Shown: one piece after another, positions 54,074 through 62,102 of the stretch
Layout: each line of letters opens with the position of its first letter
Position numbering within the stretch: the first letter of the stretch is position 1
Source of the DNA: Paenibacillus sp. FSL R10-2734
Lineage (GTDB): Bacteria > Bacillota > Bacilli > Paenibacillales > Paenibacillaceae
Reading direction: 5' to 3'
Length of the DNA stretch: 64,000 nt
Assembly (NCBI RefSeq): GCF_037963865.1
Contig: NZ_CP150170.1
Location: forward strand, 3,658,001-3,722,000
Program-made: the position numbers and the translations under genes
Notes under the pieces: model-generated
Database searches by the model: none
The model's input: only the letters and a program-made list of their open reading frames with translations
Told to the model about the DNA's origin: nothing

Positions 54074-54592
54074 ATGGAATTACGGCAAAGCATTAATGAA
54101 GTTTTTCAGGCGGCACAACAAGGCGATGCTGCACGGCTGCAAGAAATTCTAGAATTCCATCCGGCTCTAGCAAATACAGAAAATAAAGAGGGACTTACAC
54201 CTTTGGGATATGCAGCACATTTTGGTAAAGAGGCGGCGGTACAGGTTTTATTAGACTTCGGAGCTGACATTGATGCGGTATCCCATTCCAAGATTAGTTT
54301 CATTCCTTCCAATACTGCACTTCATGCTGCTATTGCTGGGGAGCGGGATATGAATCTTATCCAACTATTATTGAAAAAGGGAGCTCACACTAATATTTTT
54401 GACAGTGATGGACATACTGCGTTGCATTCGGCAGCTTTTCATGCTGATAATGTAGAGTTGATCCGTTTGTTAATCGAACATGGAGCTGACATCCATGCAA
54501 AAATTGAAGACAGTGAATCAGTATTAGCTGTAGCCATCCAACAAGGAAACCATAAGGTTAAGGAATTTCTTATTGAAAAAGGAGCAATTTAG
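54074..54592 (+). CDS. Small ankyrin-repeat protein
   Basis: 172 residues, soluble. About four ankyrin repeats: EGLTPLGYAAHFGKEAAVQVLLDFGADID, NTALHAAIAGERDMNLIQLLLKKGAHTNI, DGHTALHSAAFHADNVELIRLLIEHGADIH and a last degenerate one (each given only to identify the region; see residues 37-165). Such proteins bind other proteins; no partner is evident. The stop is 1 bp before the start of the DUF4180 gene, so the two are co-translated. Confidence 0.85.
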   Translation: MELRQSINEVFQAAQQGDAARLQEILEFHPALANTENKEGLTPLGYAAHFGKEAAVQVLLDFGADIDAVSHSKISFIPSNTALHAAIAGERDMNLIQLLLKKGAHTNIFDSDGHTALHSAAFHADNVELIRLLIEHGADIHAKIEDSESVLAVAIQQGNHKVKEFLIEKGAI

Positions 54593-54593
54593 T

Positions 54594-54956
54594 ATGCAAA
54601 TCACAATAAACCGTAAAGATAATTCAGCAGTTACTTTGATCTCTAGTGAGGGTGTCGTAATCCATAATGTAAATGATGCATTGGATCTATTGGCAAACGT
54701 GAAATACCAAGAATGCGATAAAATGATTCTAAGAAAAGAACAAATCACGGATGATTTTTTTGAGTTAAAGTCGGGAATTGCTGGAGAGATTCTTCAGAAA
54801 TATACAACCTATCAGATGCGAGTTGCTATTGTAGGGGATTTTACTGGCTATAATAGTAAAAGTCTGAATGATTTTATTTACGAATGTAATCAAGGTGATA
54901 AAATATTGTTCAAGCGTACAGAAGACGAGGCTTTGACAGCACTTCATCAAAGTTAA
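54594..54956 (+). CDS. DUF4180-family protein
   Basis: 120 residues from ATG 54594, 9 bp after AAAGGAG; the frame is open a little upstream inside the ankyrin gene. Family marks are DALDLLANVKYQECDKMILRK (in pieces), DDFFELKSGIAGEILQK, MRVAIVGDF and SLNDFIYECNQG. The fold is STAS-like in appearance; the function is unknown. It is co-directional with and adjacent to the ankyrin-repeat gene and a DUF1801 gene. Confidence 0.82.
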   Translation: MQITINRKDNSAVTLISSEGVVIHNVNDALDLLANVKYQECDKMILRKEQITDDFFELKSGIAGEILQKYTTYQMRVAIVGDFTGYNSKSLNDFIYECNQGDKILFKRTEDEALTALHQS

Positions 54957-54987
54957 CAGTGCATTTGAAACTGAGAGGGGACTTATC

Positions 54988-55365
54988 GTGGAAGGCAAAA
55001 CTACGTATGAATCGATCGATGACTATATCTCCAAGTTTCCACCTGAGATTCAGGAGATTCTTAGTACAATAAGAAAAGTTATAAAAGAAGCGGCACCAGA
55101 AGCAAAGGAAAAAATTAGTTATCAGATGCCTACATTTGAGTTGCACGGAAATCTGGTGCATTTTGCTGCTTTCAAAAACCATATTGGATTTTATCCAACG
55201 CCTAATGGAATTGATGCTTTTAAGGAAGAATTGTCAGGCTATAAAGGAGCCAAAGGGTCCATTCAATTCCCTATTAATCAACCGATGCCCTATGAATTAA
55301 TTAGTAAGATCGTGAAGTATAGAGTGGCTGAGAATATCCAAAAAGCAGAAAATAAGCGCAAGTAA
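54988..55365 (+). CDS. DUF1801/YdhG-like protein
   Basis: 125 residues from GTG 54988 (GAGAGGGGAC upstream). It contains IDDYISKFPPEIQEIL, the KEKISYQMPTFE core, HIGFYPTPNGI and GSIQFPINQPMP, the pattern of DUF1801 proteins related to B. subtilis YdhG, which has a frataxin-like fold and may handle iron (family knowledge). Last of three small co-directional genes; a terminator follows. Confidence 0.85.
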   Translation: MEGKTTYESIDDYISKFPPEIQEILSTIRKVIKEAAPEAKEKISYQMPTFELHGNLVHFAAFKNHIGFYPTPNGIDAFKEELSGYKGAKGSIQFPINQPMPYELISKIVKYRVAENIQKAENKRK

Positions 55366-55369
55366 CTTA

Positions 55370-55409
55370 AAAAAAGCAGTCCAAGCCATGAGGCAAGGAT
55401 TGCTTTTTT
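55370..55409. terminator. Bidirectional terminator between DUF1801 and pepF genes
   Basis: AAAAAAGCAGTCC (55370-55382) and GGATTGCTTTTTT (55397-55409) form a stem flanked by A and T runs between convergent genes. Confidence 0.8.
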
Positions 55410-55433
55410 GTGATGAGCTTATCAGAGAATGGA

Positions 55434-57128
55434 TTAAAGCTCTTTATCATTAATGCTGTTCAGCCAGCCTTCAATATCCCCAATAACGGAGCTAATACAG
55501 CCATCTTCAAAAGGTGAAGTCAGCCCAGCTAGCTCAACCAGCTTGATAAAAGACTTGCTTCCTCCAGCTTGGCATAGCTCCAAATAATCGCTCCAAGCGG
55601 TTTTGAAATCTTCGTTCGAACGTTTCCAGAACTGGAAGGCACATAGCTGTGCTAGTGTGTAGTCAATGTAGTAGAACGGCGAGGCGAAGATATGGCCTTG
55701 TTTATGCCAGAAACCACCTTGTTCCAGATAAGTGTTGCCTTCATAATTACGGTGCGGTAAGTATTTCTTCTCTATGTCTCTCCAAGCCTGCTTGCGTTCA
55801 GCAGGAGTTGCTTCAGGGTTGCTATAAACAAAATGTTGGAATTCATCGACAGAAACACCGTAAGGAATAAACTGAAGACTATCAGACAAGTGATTGAAGC
55901 GGTATTTGTCGGCATCTTCCTCAAAGAACAAGTCCATCCACGGCCAAGCGAAAAATTCCATACTCATGGAATGAATCTCACATGCTTCATAGGTTGGAAA
56001 AGCATATTCTGGCACATTAATATTGCGGCTTTCATAAACCTGAAACGCATGGCCTACTTCGTGAGTTAGGACATCGATATCCCCAGAGGTTCCGTTGAAA
56101 TTCGAGAAAATAAAAGGGGCTTGGTATTGGCTGAAATAGGTGCAATATCCGCCGCCTTGTTTACCTTTTTTGCTTACTAAATCCACCAGATTATTGTCCA
56201 ACATAAAGTTAAAGAATTCATCCGTTTCAGGGGAGAGTTCTTTGTACATCTTCTTACCGTTAGCTACAATCCAGTCTGGATCTCCTTTAGGGGTAGCGTT
56301 CCCGGTCTTAAAGCTAAAGTTCTCGTCATAATATTTCAATTCATCGAGACCCAGGCGCTCAGTTTGACGGTTCTTAAGCTGCTGGGATACAGGTACGATA
56401 TATTCCAGTACTTGTTTGCGGAAATTAGCAACCATTTCAGCGTTATAGTCGGTACGCATCATTCGGTCATAACCAAGCTGAACAAAGTCGCTGTATCCAA
56501 GCTTTTTAGCTATGCGGTCACGGACCTTGACTAGCTCGTCATAGATGCGGTCAAACTCAGCCTCATGTTCGGACATAAAACCAAAACGAGCTTCTGAAGC
56601 ACTTTTACGCATATCGCGGTCTGTAGACAATTCGAAAGGTGCGAGTTGAGGCAGTGTACGCTCTTCACCTTCAAAAAGAATCTTGGCGGATGCAATAAGC
56701 TGGGAGTATTCTGTTGAAAGTTTGTTCTCCAATTGTAAATCTTCAATGATTTCCGGACTAAATGTCCGCAGCGAAACTTCAGCAAGCTGGAGTAACTGCG
56801 CACCCCATTCCTTTTCAAACTCGGCTCTATATTTGGAATGTACGAGTGCCTTGTAGTAGTCGGTTATGTATTCCTGAACGACAGGTCCGATTTCGTCCAT
56901 GAAATCCTGTTCCGCTTTGTAAAATTCATCCGTAGTATTGATTGAATGGCGAACGCTAACCAATGTCTGCATAGTATCAAACTCATTGCGAAGCTTGTTG
57001 ATGGCGGTAATAGAAGCTTTTTGTACCTCTAAAGGTGATGTGTCGTTGAGATCTTTCAGCAGGGTATTAAAGTCTTGCTTGAATTTCTCTACATCTGGTC
57101 GCTCGTAGCGGTAATCATCAAATTTCAT
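55434..57128 (-). CDS. pepF: Oligoendopeptidase F (M3B metallopeptidase)
   Basis: 564 residues, the usual M3B length. The zinc site is HEVGH in DIDVLTHEVGHAFQVYESR, with the downstream Glu ligand in EACEIHSMSMEFF. YASPFYYIDYTLAQ-like and GGYCTYFS segments are typical of the family. No signal peptide. It degrades peptides of about 6-20 residues in the cytoplasm. GAAAGGAAG precedes the ATG. Its promoter (-10 at 57166-57171) lies in the apparent 3' extension of the upstream GNAT reading frame. Confidence 0.9.
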   Translation of the reverse strand: MKFDDYRYERPDVEKFKQDFNTLLKDLNDTSPLEVQKASITAINKLRNEFDTMQTLVSVRHSINTTDEFYKAEQDFMDEIGPVVQEYITDYYKALVHSKYRAEFEKEWGAQLLQLAEVSLRTFSPEIIEDLQLENKLSTEYSQLIASAKILFEGEERTLPQLAPFELSTDRDMRKSASEARFGFMSEHEAEFDRIYDELVKVRDRIAKKLGYSDFVQLGYDRMMRTDYNAEMVANFRKQVLEYIVPVSQQLKNRQTERLGLDELKYYDENFSFKTGNATPKGDPDWIVANGKKMYKELSPETDEFFNFMLDNNLVDLVSKKGKQGGGYCTYFSQYQAPFIFSNFNGTSGDIDVLTHEVGHAFQVYESRNINVPEYAFPTYEACEIHSMSMEFFAWPWMDLFFEEDADKYRFNHLSDSLQFIPYGVSVDEFQHFVYSNPEATPAERKQAWRDIEKKYLPHRNYEGNTYLEQGGFWHKQGHIFASPFYYIDYTLAQLCAFQFWKRSNEDFKTAWSDYLELCQAGGSKSFIKLVELAGLTSPFEDGCISSVIGDIEGWLNSINDKEL

Positions 57129-57147
57129 AAAAAAATCAACTTCCTTT

Positions 57148-58155
57148 CTATTCCATATAGTATCTATTATATATTCTGAACAGCAATTTACGATAGACCT
57201 GTGTAAGCTGTTTTTGATATGGGTTCATAGATTGAATTAAGTGGAAGATAGCCGTAAGCAAAAAAGAAGGGTGCCCAAAATGGGACACCCTTCTATTCGT
57301 GTATCTAATCCCGACAACGTAATAATGAAATTCAGCTGTGATTTCAAAGCCAACGCTGAGATATAAATTTAGAGCATGTTCATTATTTGTGACTACGCCT
57401 AAGCGGATGTGTGTAAAAGGAATCGAAAGCAGAAGATCTACTGCATGTACTAGAATTGCCCGTCCTAAGCCTTGCCCTTGTAAGGAAGGAAGTACACAAA
57501 AATCATGTATAACAGCCGTACCATTTCCTAAATCATTCGTTCGAATTAGGCCTACAGGTACGTTATCTCTAAAAGCAAGATAGGTGACGCGGCTTAGCTC
57601 CTGTGTGTGGGCGAGATATTCTTGTGTCCATTCCGTAGTTTCGTTAAAAGCAGCGGAGAAGCAGATACTCACAAATTCAAAGTCCGTCGCTTCTTCAGGA
57701 CGCAGAATAATTCTAGGGCTCTGTTCTTCCCTGTCCGGTGATTTCAAGAACGTCATAGAGTACTCAGAACTACTATGGGATGCTTCGATATGCTGTACAA
57801 AACCCTCTCCGGAACTGGAGCCTGTAACGACCCGATAACGCAGCGAGCGTATACTTTGTGACGACATATCTTGTTGTGCGCGGTAGAGTAAGCCGTGAAA
57901 TACCCCTTGGCGGCGATAGTCAGGATGTACCATTCCGTTAATATTCGCTTCGATTCCGTCAGAAGTATACCAACTGAGAAGACCAATTAACCTTTCATTA
58001 TGGTGGCATAGGTAGGCGTGATCTTTTGCAAGATGCTCAATGCCAACCCTTAAGTTAATCTGTTCGTATTGCTTACAATGCTCTTCTAGTAATTCAATCT
58101 CGGAAATTTGTTCCTTTGAATAATCCATCATCGGACTTACATTATAATTTGTCAT
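57148..58155 (-). CDS. Tandem GNAT acetyltransferase with a read-through 3' extension
   Basis: 335 residues from ATG 58155 (MTNYNVSPMMDYSKEQ); GAGG lies 12 bp upstream. Two GNAT folds: residues about 1-145 (VHPDYRRQGVFHGLL) and about 150-285 (VLPSLQGQGLGRAILVHAVDLL in pieces, NNEHALNLYLSVGFEI). GNAT domains normally end near YYVVGI, here at about 57305. The frame continues for about 50 more codons through a perfect terminator hairpin and the pepF promoter. ATT-AGA follows GGG, and one extra T would make ATT-TAG. A one-base loss (real or a sequencing error) is therefore suspected. The substrate is unknown. Confidence 0.8.
   Translation of the reverse strand: MTNYNVSPMMDYSKEQISEIELLEEHCKQYEQINLRVGIEHLAKDHAYLCHHNERLIGLLSWYTSDGIEANINGMVHPDYRRQGVFHGLLYRAQQDMSSQSIRSLRYRVVTGSSSGEGFVQHIEASHSSSEYSMTFLKSPDREEQSPRIILRPEEATDFEFVSICFSAAFNETTEWTQEYLAHTQELSRVTYLAFRDNVPVGLIRTNDLGNGTAVIHDFCVLPSLQGQGLGRAILVHAVDLLLSIPFTHIRLGVVTNNEHALNLYLSVGFEITAEFHYYVVGIRYTNRRVSHFGHPSFLLTAIFHLIQSMNPYQKQLTQVYRKLLFRIYNRYYME
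57166..57171 (-). promoter_or_regulatory. -10 box of pepF
   Basis: TATAAT on the - strand, 38 bp before the pepF start; an approximate TATCGT stands 18 bp upstream as -35. It lies inside the extended GNAT reading frame, evidence that the extension is not genuine coding DNA. Confidence 0.5.
57260..57294 (-). terminator. Terminator hairpin inside the apparent GNAT reading frame
   Basis: On the - strand AGAAGGGTG pairs with CACCCTTCT, with an inner CCC/GGG stem, followed by TTTTT (57264-57260). A canonical Rho-independent terminator. Confidence 0.88.
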
Positions 58156-58304
58156 TTTTAGATGTATCCTCACTTGTGAAGGAAACACGCGGTTTATGGA
58201 CGATTAGGCGCTATCCTTCTAATATAGGTCCATTTTCTTTAGTTGTTATGCTCATACTTATCTCTCCCAAACCATCTCGTAACGATTATAGCATATACTT
58301 ACAT

Positions 58305-59414
58305 CTAGAATATCCGATGTTTCCAGCCATTCAATTTAGCGATTGCCTCAATGTAATAGTAATCCCCATAGATTAGCGATACATCAATAAAGGAAGTACC
58401 ACTACCAGTCCCGTGTAGCAAAATCGCTTCATGCTCTGGCTGATCCCAAGTCGCATAGTTTTCGGACAGTGAACGCAGAATCCGCTCTGCTGCATTAGCA
58501 TAAAGACTTTTTTCTCCTAATGGTACGACATCTGCTAGTTCAAGCAAACCTGAAGCGGCGATAGAGGCCGCTGAGCTGTCTCTGAACATACGCTCGTCAT
58601 CCGCTAGACGGAAATCCCAGTAAGGTACGTGATCTTCAGGTAAAGCCGAGATGAAGTAATGTGCGATCCGCTTAGCCGTATCCAGGAAACGTTTATCACC
58701 AGTGTGGCGGTAAGTATTGATGAAGCCATACAAGCCCCAAGCCGTTCCACGGCTCCAAGAGGATTCAGGGGAGTAACCTTGACCGCCAAAATTCTCAATA
58801 TATGCTCCGGTCTCTGCATCAAAAGAGAGAATGTGTTTGGTGGATCCGTCCTCACGAATGCCGTATTGCATAGTCGTTTCGGCATGATTAATCGCGATAT
58901 GTTTGTAGCGTGGATCTCCGGTTACTTTGCTGGCCCAGAACAAGAGGGAGATGTTCAGCATACAATCGATGATCACCCAGCCGTATTTATCTTCATTCCA
59001 CGCACGAATAAATTTGCCTACAGGATTATAGCGAGCAGCGAGGAAGTTCGCAGCTTCAATCCCTCTGCGAAGCGCATCCTCATCACCAGTGATTGTATTT
59101 TTAATAACCGCAGTCGGAAGAAATTGAAATCCAACATCGTGATGCATCTCAACCGTCGGCTTAATGAACCATTCCTCTAAAGTACCATCCCAATGCCAAG
59201 CGGCATCTTTGTATAAATCTTTTCCGGTCATATCATGCATGATCCAGAGGATGCCAGGCCAGAAGCCTGTAGTCCACCAGTCTGAGCCGATATCATCAAA
59301 TTTGCCATCTTCCCCGGCAAAGTGTGGACATTTGTTACCGATCTGTTCTACCATACGCTCAACTTTTGTATCGAGTCTGCTCATAATTTCCTGCCAATAA
59401 GGTAAAGTCATCAT
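58305..59414 (-). CDS. GH88 unsaturated glucuronyl/galacturonyl hydrolase
   Basis: 369 residues, no signal peptide. (alpha/alpha)6 barrel with GH88 marks: SDWWTTGFWPGILW, HHDVGFQFLP (catalytic Asp93), VIIDCMLNISLLFWAS (Asp150), QGYSPESSWSRGTAWGLYGF (ends at residue about 240) and RDSSAASIAASGLLEL. The two Asp residues correspond to Asp88 and Asp149 of the Bacillus sp. GL1 enzyme (family knowledge). It removes the 4,5-unsaturated uronic acid left by polysaccharide lyases, by hydration of the double bond. TGGAGGCAAC precedes the ATG. It is transcribed from an AraC-type element promoter (59445-59510) shared in design with the GH28-like and GH43 genes. Confidence 0.9.
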   Translation of the reverse strand: MMTLPYWQEIMSRLDTKVERMVEQIGNKCPHFAGEDGKFDDIGSDWWTTGFWPGILWIMHDMTGKDLYKDAAWHWDGTLEEWFIKPTVEMHHDVGFQFLPTAVIKNTITGDEDALRRGIEAANFLAARYNPVGKFIRAWNEDKYGWVIIDCMLNISLLFWASKVTGDPRYKHIAINHAETTMQYGIREDGSTKHILSFDAETGAYIENFGGQGYSPESSWSRGTAWGLYGFINTYRHTGDKRFLDTAKRIAHYFISALPEDHVPYWDFRLADDERMFRDSSAASIAASGLLELADVVPLGEKSLYANAAERILRSLSENYATWDQPEHEAILLHGTGSGTSFIDVSLIYGDYYYIEAIAKLNGWKHRIF

Positions 59415-59444
59415 TGTTGCCTCCAGTGTTGTTGGGATATTTTG

Positions 59445-59510
59445 AGTATAGCTTTCTACGGTTCAAAAAAGTTGTGATTTGATATAAGGAAATGTTTGAA
59501 TATTGTCATC
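59445..59510 (-). promoter_or_regulatory. 43-bp regulon element, copy 1, with promoter of GH88
   Basis: The - strand element spans 59510-59468 and ends in AACTTT (the -35 position); TATACT (59450-59445) follows after exactly 17 bp. Its 30-bp core (AAACATTT ... CTTATATCA ... AACTTT) matches copy 3 at 26 of 30 positions. Predicted transcription start near 59438. Confidence 0.75.
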
Positions 59511-59533
59511 GTGTAGCTTTGTTTTTAACTTTA

Positions 59534-59599
59534 TCAGACAAAATATAAACATTTCTGAATAACACATTAAAACTTTCTGAGATCAAGGAGAGATACAAT
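59534..59599 (+). promoter_or_regulatory. 43-bp regulon element, copy 2, with promoter of the GH28-like gene
   Basis: Element at 59534-59576 (AAACATTT ... CACATTA ... AACTTT), then 17 bp, then TACAAT (59594-59599) within GATACAATAT, the same string found at the same distance in copy 3. Copies 1 and 2 face outward in one 244-bp intergenic region, their AAACATTT blocks forming an inverted repeat. Confidence 0.75.
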
Positions 59600-59658
59600 A
59601 TGAGTAAATAACAATGAAATCATAGGGCTAATCAAACCAGTAGCGGGAGGACTTTACT

Positions 59659-61116
59659 ATGAACTACTTACAAGTGTATGAAGCACCCAAAAATATACCG
59701 GGACGTGAGGATTATAAGGTTAGGGTACGACAGCCTGAAGGAGAATGGCATAACTTGTTTATTTACGAGGTTAAGGTAGATATGCACGAGGTTCGTTCAG
59801 CTTCTATGGCTTGTTTTGACCTAGAGGGTGTAGCAGAGGTGGAAATCACTTGCCTTTATACAGAAGTTGAGAGTGTGAACATCGCACCATCTTCACGTAA
59901 TATCTCCTTCGAAAGTCGGGGGAGAACGATCAAATTTAACCTCATTGGTCCGCAGAAGCTTTCCATCGAAATCAACGGTGATATTTTCAGGAATCTACAT
60001 CTGTTTGCGAATCCTAAAGAAGTGGACGCCCCTCAACCAGAAGATCCTAATGTTCTAGTATTGCAACCGGGTATTCATCGGAAACCAGATCTTCTACGAT
60101 TACTAAGAAATCCAGTCGACGGTTCTTCTAGTGAGACACTAAAAACACTCTATTTCGCTCCAGGCACGCATTATATTGAAGAAACTGTACTTCCTATTCC
60201 GTCGGATACAACGGTATATCTTGCCGGGGGATCTGCGCTTATAGGATCTTTGGTGTGCGAGGGTGTTCGTAATGTAAACATTCGTGGTCGTGGAGTGATC
60301 TATCTTGCGGATTTCCATCGATACTCAGCATTTCGTGGGGTAAGAATCGCTTTCTCGCAATCTGTTAAAGTGGAAGGCATCACTGTTATTGACCCACCGC
60401 ATTATAGTATTTTCATCGGGCAGTCTGAGGGGATTGAAATAGAGAATTTCAAATCGTTTAGCACTCGCGGTTGGTCTGATGGTATAGATATCATGTCTAG
60501 CTCTGATGTTACTATTCAGGATGTTTTTATGCGGAATTCCGATGATTGTATCGCAATCTATGGATCGAGATGGGATTTTTATGGGGACACACGTAACATC
60601 AGCGTAAGTGACTCCATCTTGTGGGCGGATGTTGCTCATCCACTGATGATCGGTACTCATGGTGACCATAAGCGGAACGGTGACGTAATTGAGAATATTA
60701 TTTTTACCAATATTGATATCTTGAATCACCACGAGCCGCAAGAGAATTATTGGGGTGCACTGGCCATTAATGCTGGGGATCGAAATAAGGTAAGTAACGT
60801 TCTCTATGATAATATACGTGTTGAGCGTATTGAGCAGGGGCAATTAATTGATGTGCGCGTTGTCTATAACCAGGATTATAATCCAGAGCCTGGCACAAGC
60901 ATTCGAAATATTACATTCCGCGATATCAGCTACAGCGGGGAGGCCAACCCTTCACGAATTTATGGATTTGATGAAGAAAGAGCAGTTGAAGATGTGACCT
61001 TCATCAATTTAAGGGTTAACGGTGAACTAATTAACGCCCCCCGAGCAGAGCATATGGCAATTAATCCTTTTGCGAAAAATATCGTGTTTGTCATTGAAGA
61101 AACTATAGTTGAATAA
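59659..61116 (+). CDS. GH28-like right-handed beta-helix glycosidase, cytoplasmic
   Basis: 485 residues, no signal peptide. An N-terminal beta-rich domain (about 1-125) precedes the beta-helix, with the GH28-type active-site order SDGID (near residue 273), NSDDCIAI (near 294) and MIGTHGD (near 331) in place of the usual NTDG, DDC and GHG. It probably hydrolyses galacturonosyl (pectin or rhamnogalacturonan fragment) bonds, but the motif spelling is not canonical and a related beta-helix family is possible. GGGAGGA precedes the ATG. It is controlled by element copy 2 and divergent from GH88; the AraC gene is convergent 8 bp downstream. Confidence 0.78.
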   Translation: MNYLQVYEAPKNIPGREDYKVRVRQPEGEWHNLFIYEVKVDMHEVRSASMACFDLEGVAEVEITCLYTEVESVNIAPSSRNISFESRGRTIKFNLIGPQKLSIEINGDIFRNLHLFANPKEVDAPQPEDPNVLVLQPGIHRKPDLLRLLRNPVDGSSSETLKTLYFAPGTHYIEETVLPIPSDTTVYLAGGSALIGSLVCEGVRNVNIRGRGVIYLADFHRYSAFRGVRIAFSQSVKVEGITVIDPPHYSIFIGQSEGIEIENFKSFSTRGWSDGIDIMSSSDVTIQDVFMRNSDDCIAIYGSRWDFYGDTRNISVSDSILWADVAHPLMIGTHGDHKRNGDVIENIIFTNIDILNHHEPQENYWGALAINAGDRNKVSNVLYDNIRVERIEQGQLIDVRVVYNQDYNPEPGTSIRNITFRDISYSGEANPSRIYGFDEERAVEDVTFINLRVNGELINAPRAEHMAINPFAKNIVFVIEETIVE

Positions 61117-61124
61117 CCTAGGTA

Positions 61125-61982
61125 CTAATTATACTTTCTGTATTTTAGCGGAGTGGTCCCAAGGACTTTTTTGAACAATTGATTAAAATAAGAGGCATTT
61201 GGGAAACCAACAGTTATCCCAATTTGCTCTACTGGCAGGTCTGTCGTCCCTAACAAGCGGCAGGCCTGTTTGATTCGCCGGGCAGTCAGATAATCAACGA
61301 GCCGTCCACCGGTCTCTTGATGAAAGATTCTGGAGACATAGGACTTAGACAAATGAATCTCTTCAGCCAAATGATCCAGATTAATCTCCTCATGATAATG
61401 CTCCTCGATGAAGGCCATGATTTTCTCAGAATAGCGCAGGGTTCGTCTTTCTCCGGTTTGGAGCATATGATGCTCTTCGGTCCCGATACTGCTTAGCAGC
61501 TGAAGCAAGAGCATAGAAATATCTTCGGTATCCTCTATCAAATTGCCCTTATTGTTGTAATCATAATGATCCAAAATCCACTCCACAACCTCAACGCGTT
61601 CATTAAGATCAAAGGCGCAATGCGAATTCCCCCCTTGCCATAGTGCTGTAAATAGAGTCTTTCTTTTCGAGAAGCCCTCCAGCAGATTTTCTGCAACATG
61701 GGGATCAATGTAGAAGATGGATCGTTCAAATGGACATTCAGGAGAGACCTCAGAATAGATCCGATGCAATTGATAGGGTTGGAAAAAGAATAACATTCCC
61801 CGGCGGATATCATACATTTGCTGATTGACGACAACATTTCCCTGACCGCGATGAACGAACATGATTTCACAGCATTGATGCCAGTGGTAGTAGCCTTTGT
61901 AATAGCGGTCTTCATATATTTTGTAATCCCAAGTCAAAGTTTTATGTTCTTCAAAAACAACAGGCTCGAACAGCTGTTTCAT
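61125..61982 (-). CDS. AraC-family regulator, candidate activator of the GH88/GH28/GH43 regulon
   Basis: 285 residues from ATG 61982, preceded by TGGAGGGCC; the longer frame to 62012 would overlap the regulatory element. The N-terminal cupin domain (about 20-110; YHWHQCCEIMFVHRGQGNVVV in pieces) binds a ligand. The C-terminal double HTH (about 190-285) reads LDHLAEEIHLSKSYVSRIFHQ and VEQIGITVGFPNASYFNQLFKK (in pieces). It is divergent from the GH43 gene, and the third copy of the 43-bp element lies between them. Confidence 0.9.
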   Translation of the reverse strand: MKQLFEPVVFEEHKTLTWDYKIYEDRYYKGYYHWHQCCEIMFVHRGQGNVVVNQQMYDIRRGMLFFFQPYQLHRIYSEVSPECPFERSIFYIDPHVAENLLEGFSKRKTLFTALWQGGNSHCAFDLNERVEVVEWILDHYDYNNKGNLIEDTEDISMLLLQLLSSIGTEEHHMLQTGERRTLRYSEKIMAFIEEHYHEEINLDHLAEEIHLSKSYVSRIFHQETGGRLVDYLTARRIKQACRLLGTTDLPVEQIGITVGFPNASYFNQLFKKVLGTTPLKYRKYN

Positions 61983-61993
61983 AGGCCCTCCAT

Positions 61994-62059
61994 GATGACA
62001 AAATACAAACATTTTCTTATATCACATTATAACTTTAATTGAAATGAAAGCGATACAAT
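61994..62059 (+). promoter_or_regulatory. 43-bp regulon element, copy 3, with promoter of GH43
   Basis: Element at 61994-62036 ending in AACTTT (62031-62036); TACAAT (62054-62059) follows after 17 bp, overlapping a TATAAT at 62059-62064. Predicted start near 62066. It also lies just before the ribosome site of the divergent AraC gene, so it may mediate autoregulation. Confidence 0.75.
62044..62059 (+). promoter_or_regulatory. cre-like site overlapping the GH43 -10 region
   Basis: ATGAAAGCGATACAAT matches the CcpA consensus except at one fixed position. Overlap with the -10 box would allow glucose repression. Confidence 0.4.
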
Positions 62060-62102
62060 ATAATCGTTAAATTATGAAAATTCGCTAGTGGAGGGTTACC
62101 CT

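Noticed and set aside
59584..59611. Mini-frame ATG-AGT-AAA-TAA with an AAGGAG ribosome site upstream of the GH28-like gene
   Set aside because: The AAGGAG and ATG lie in the spacer and immediately after the -10 box of the element promoter; the predicted transcript starts near 59606, after this ATG, so it is not translated.
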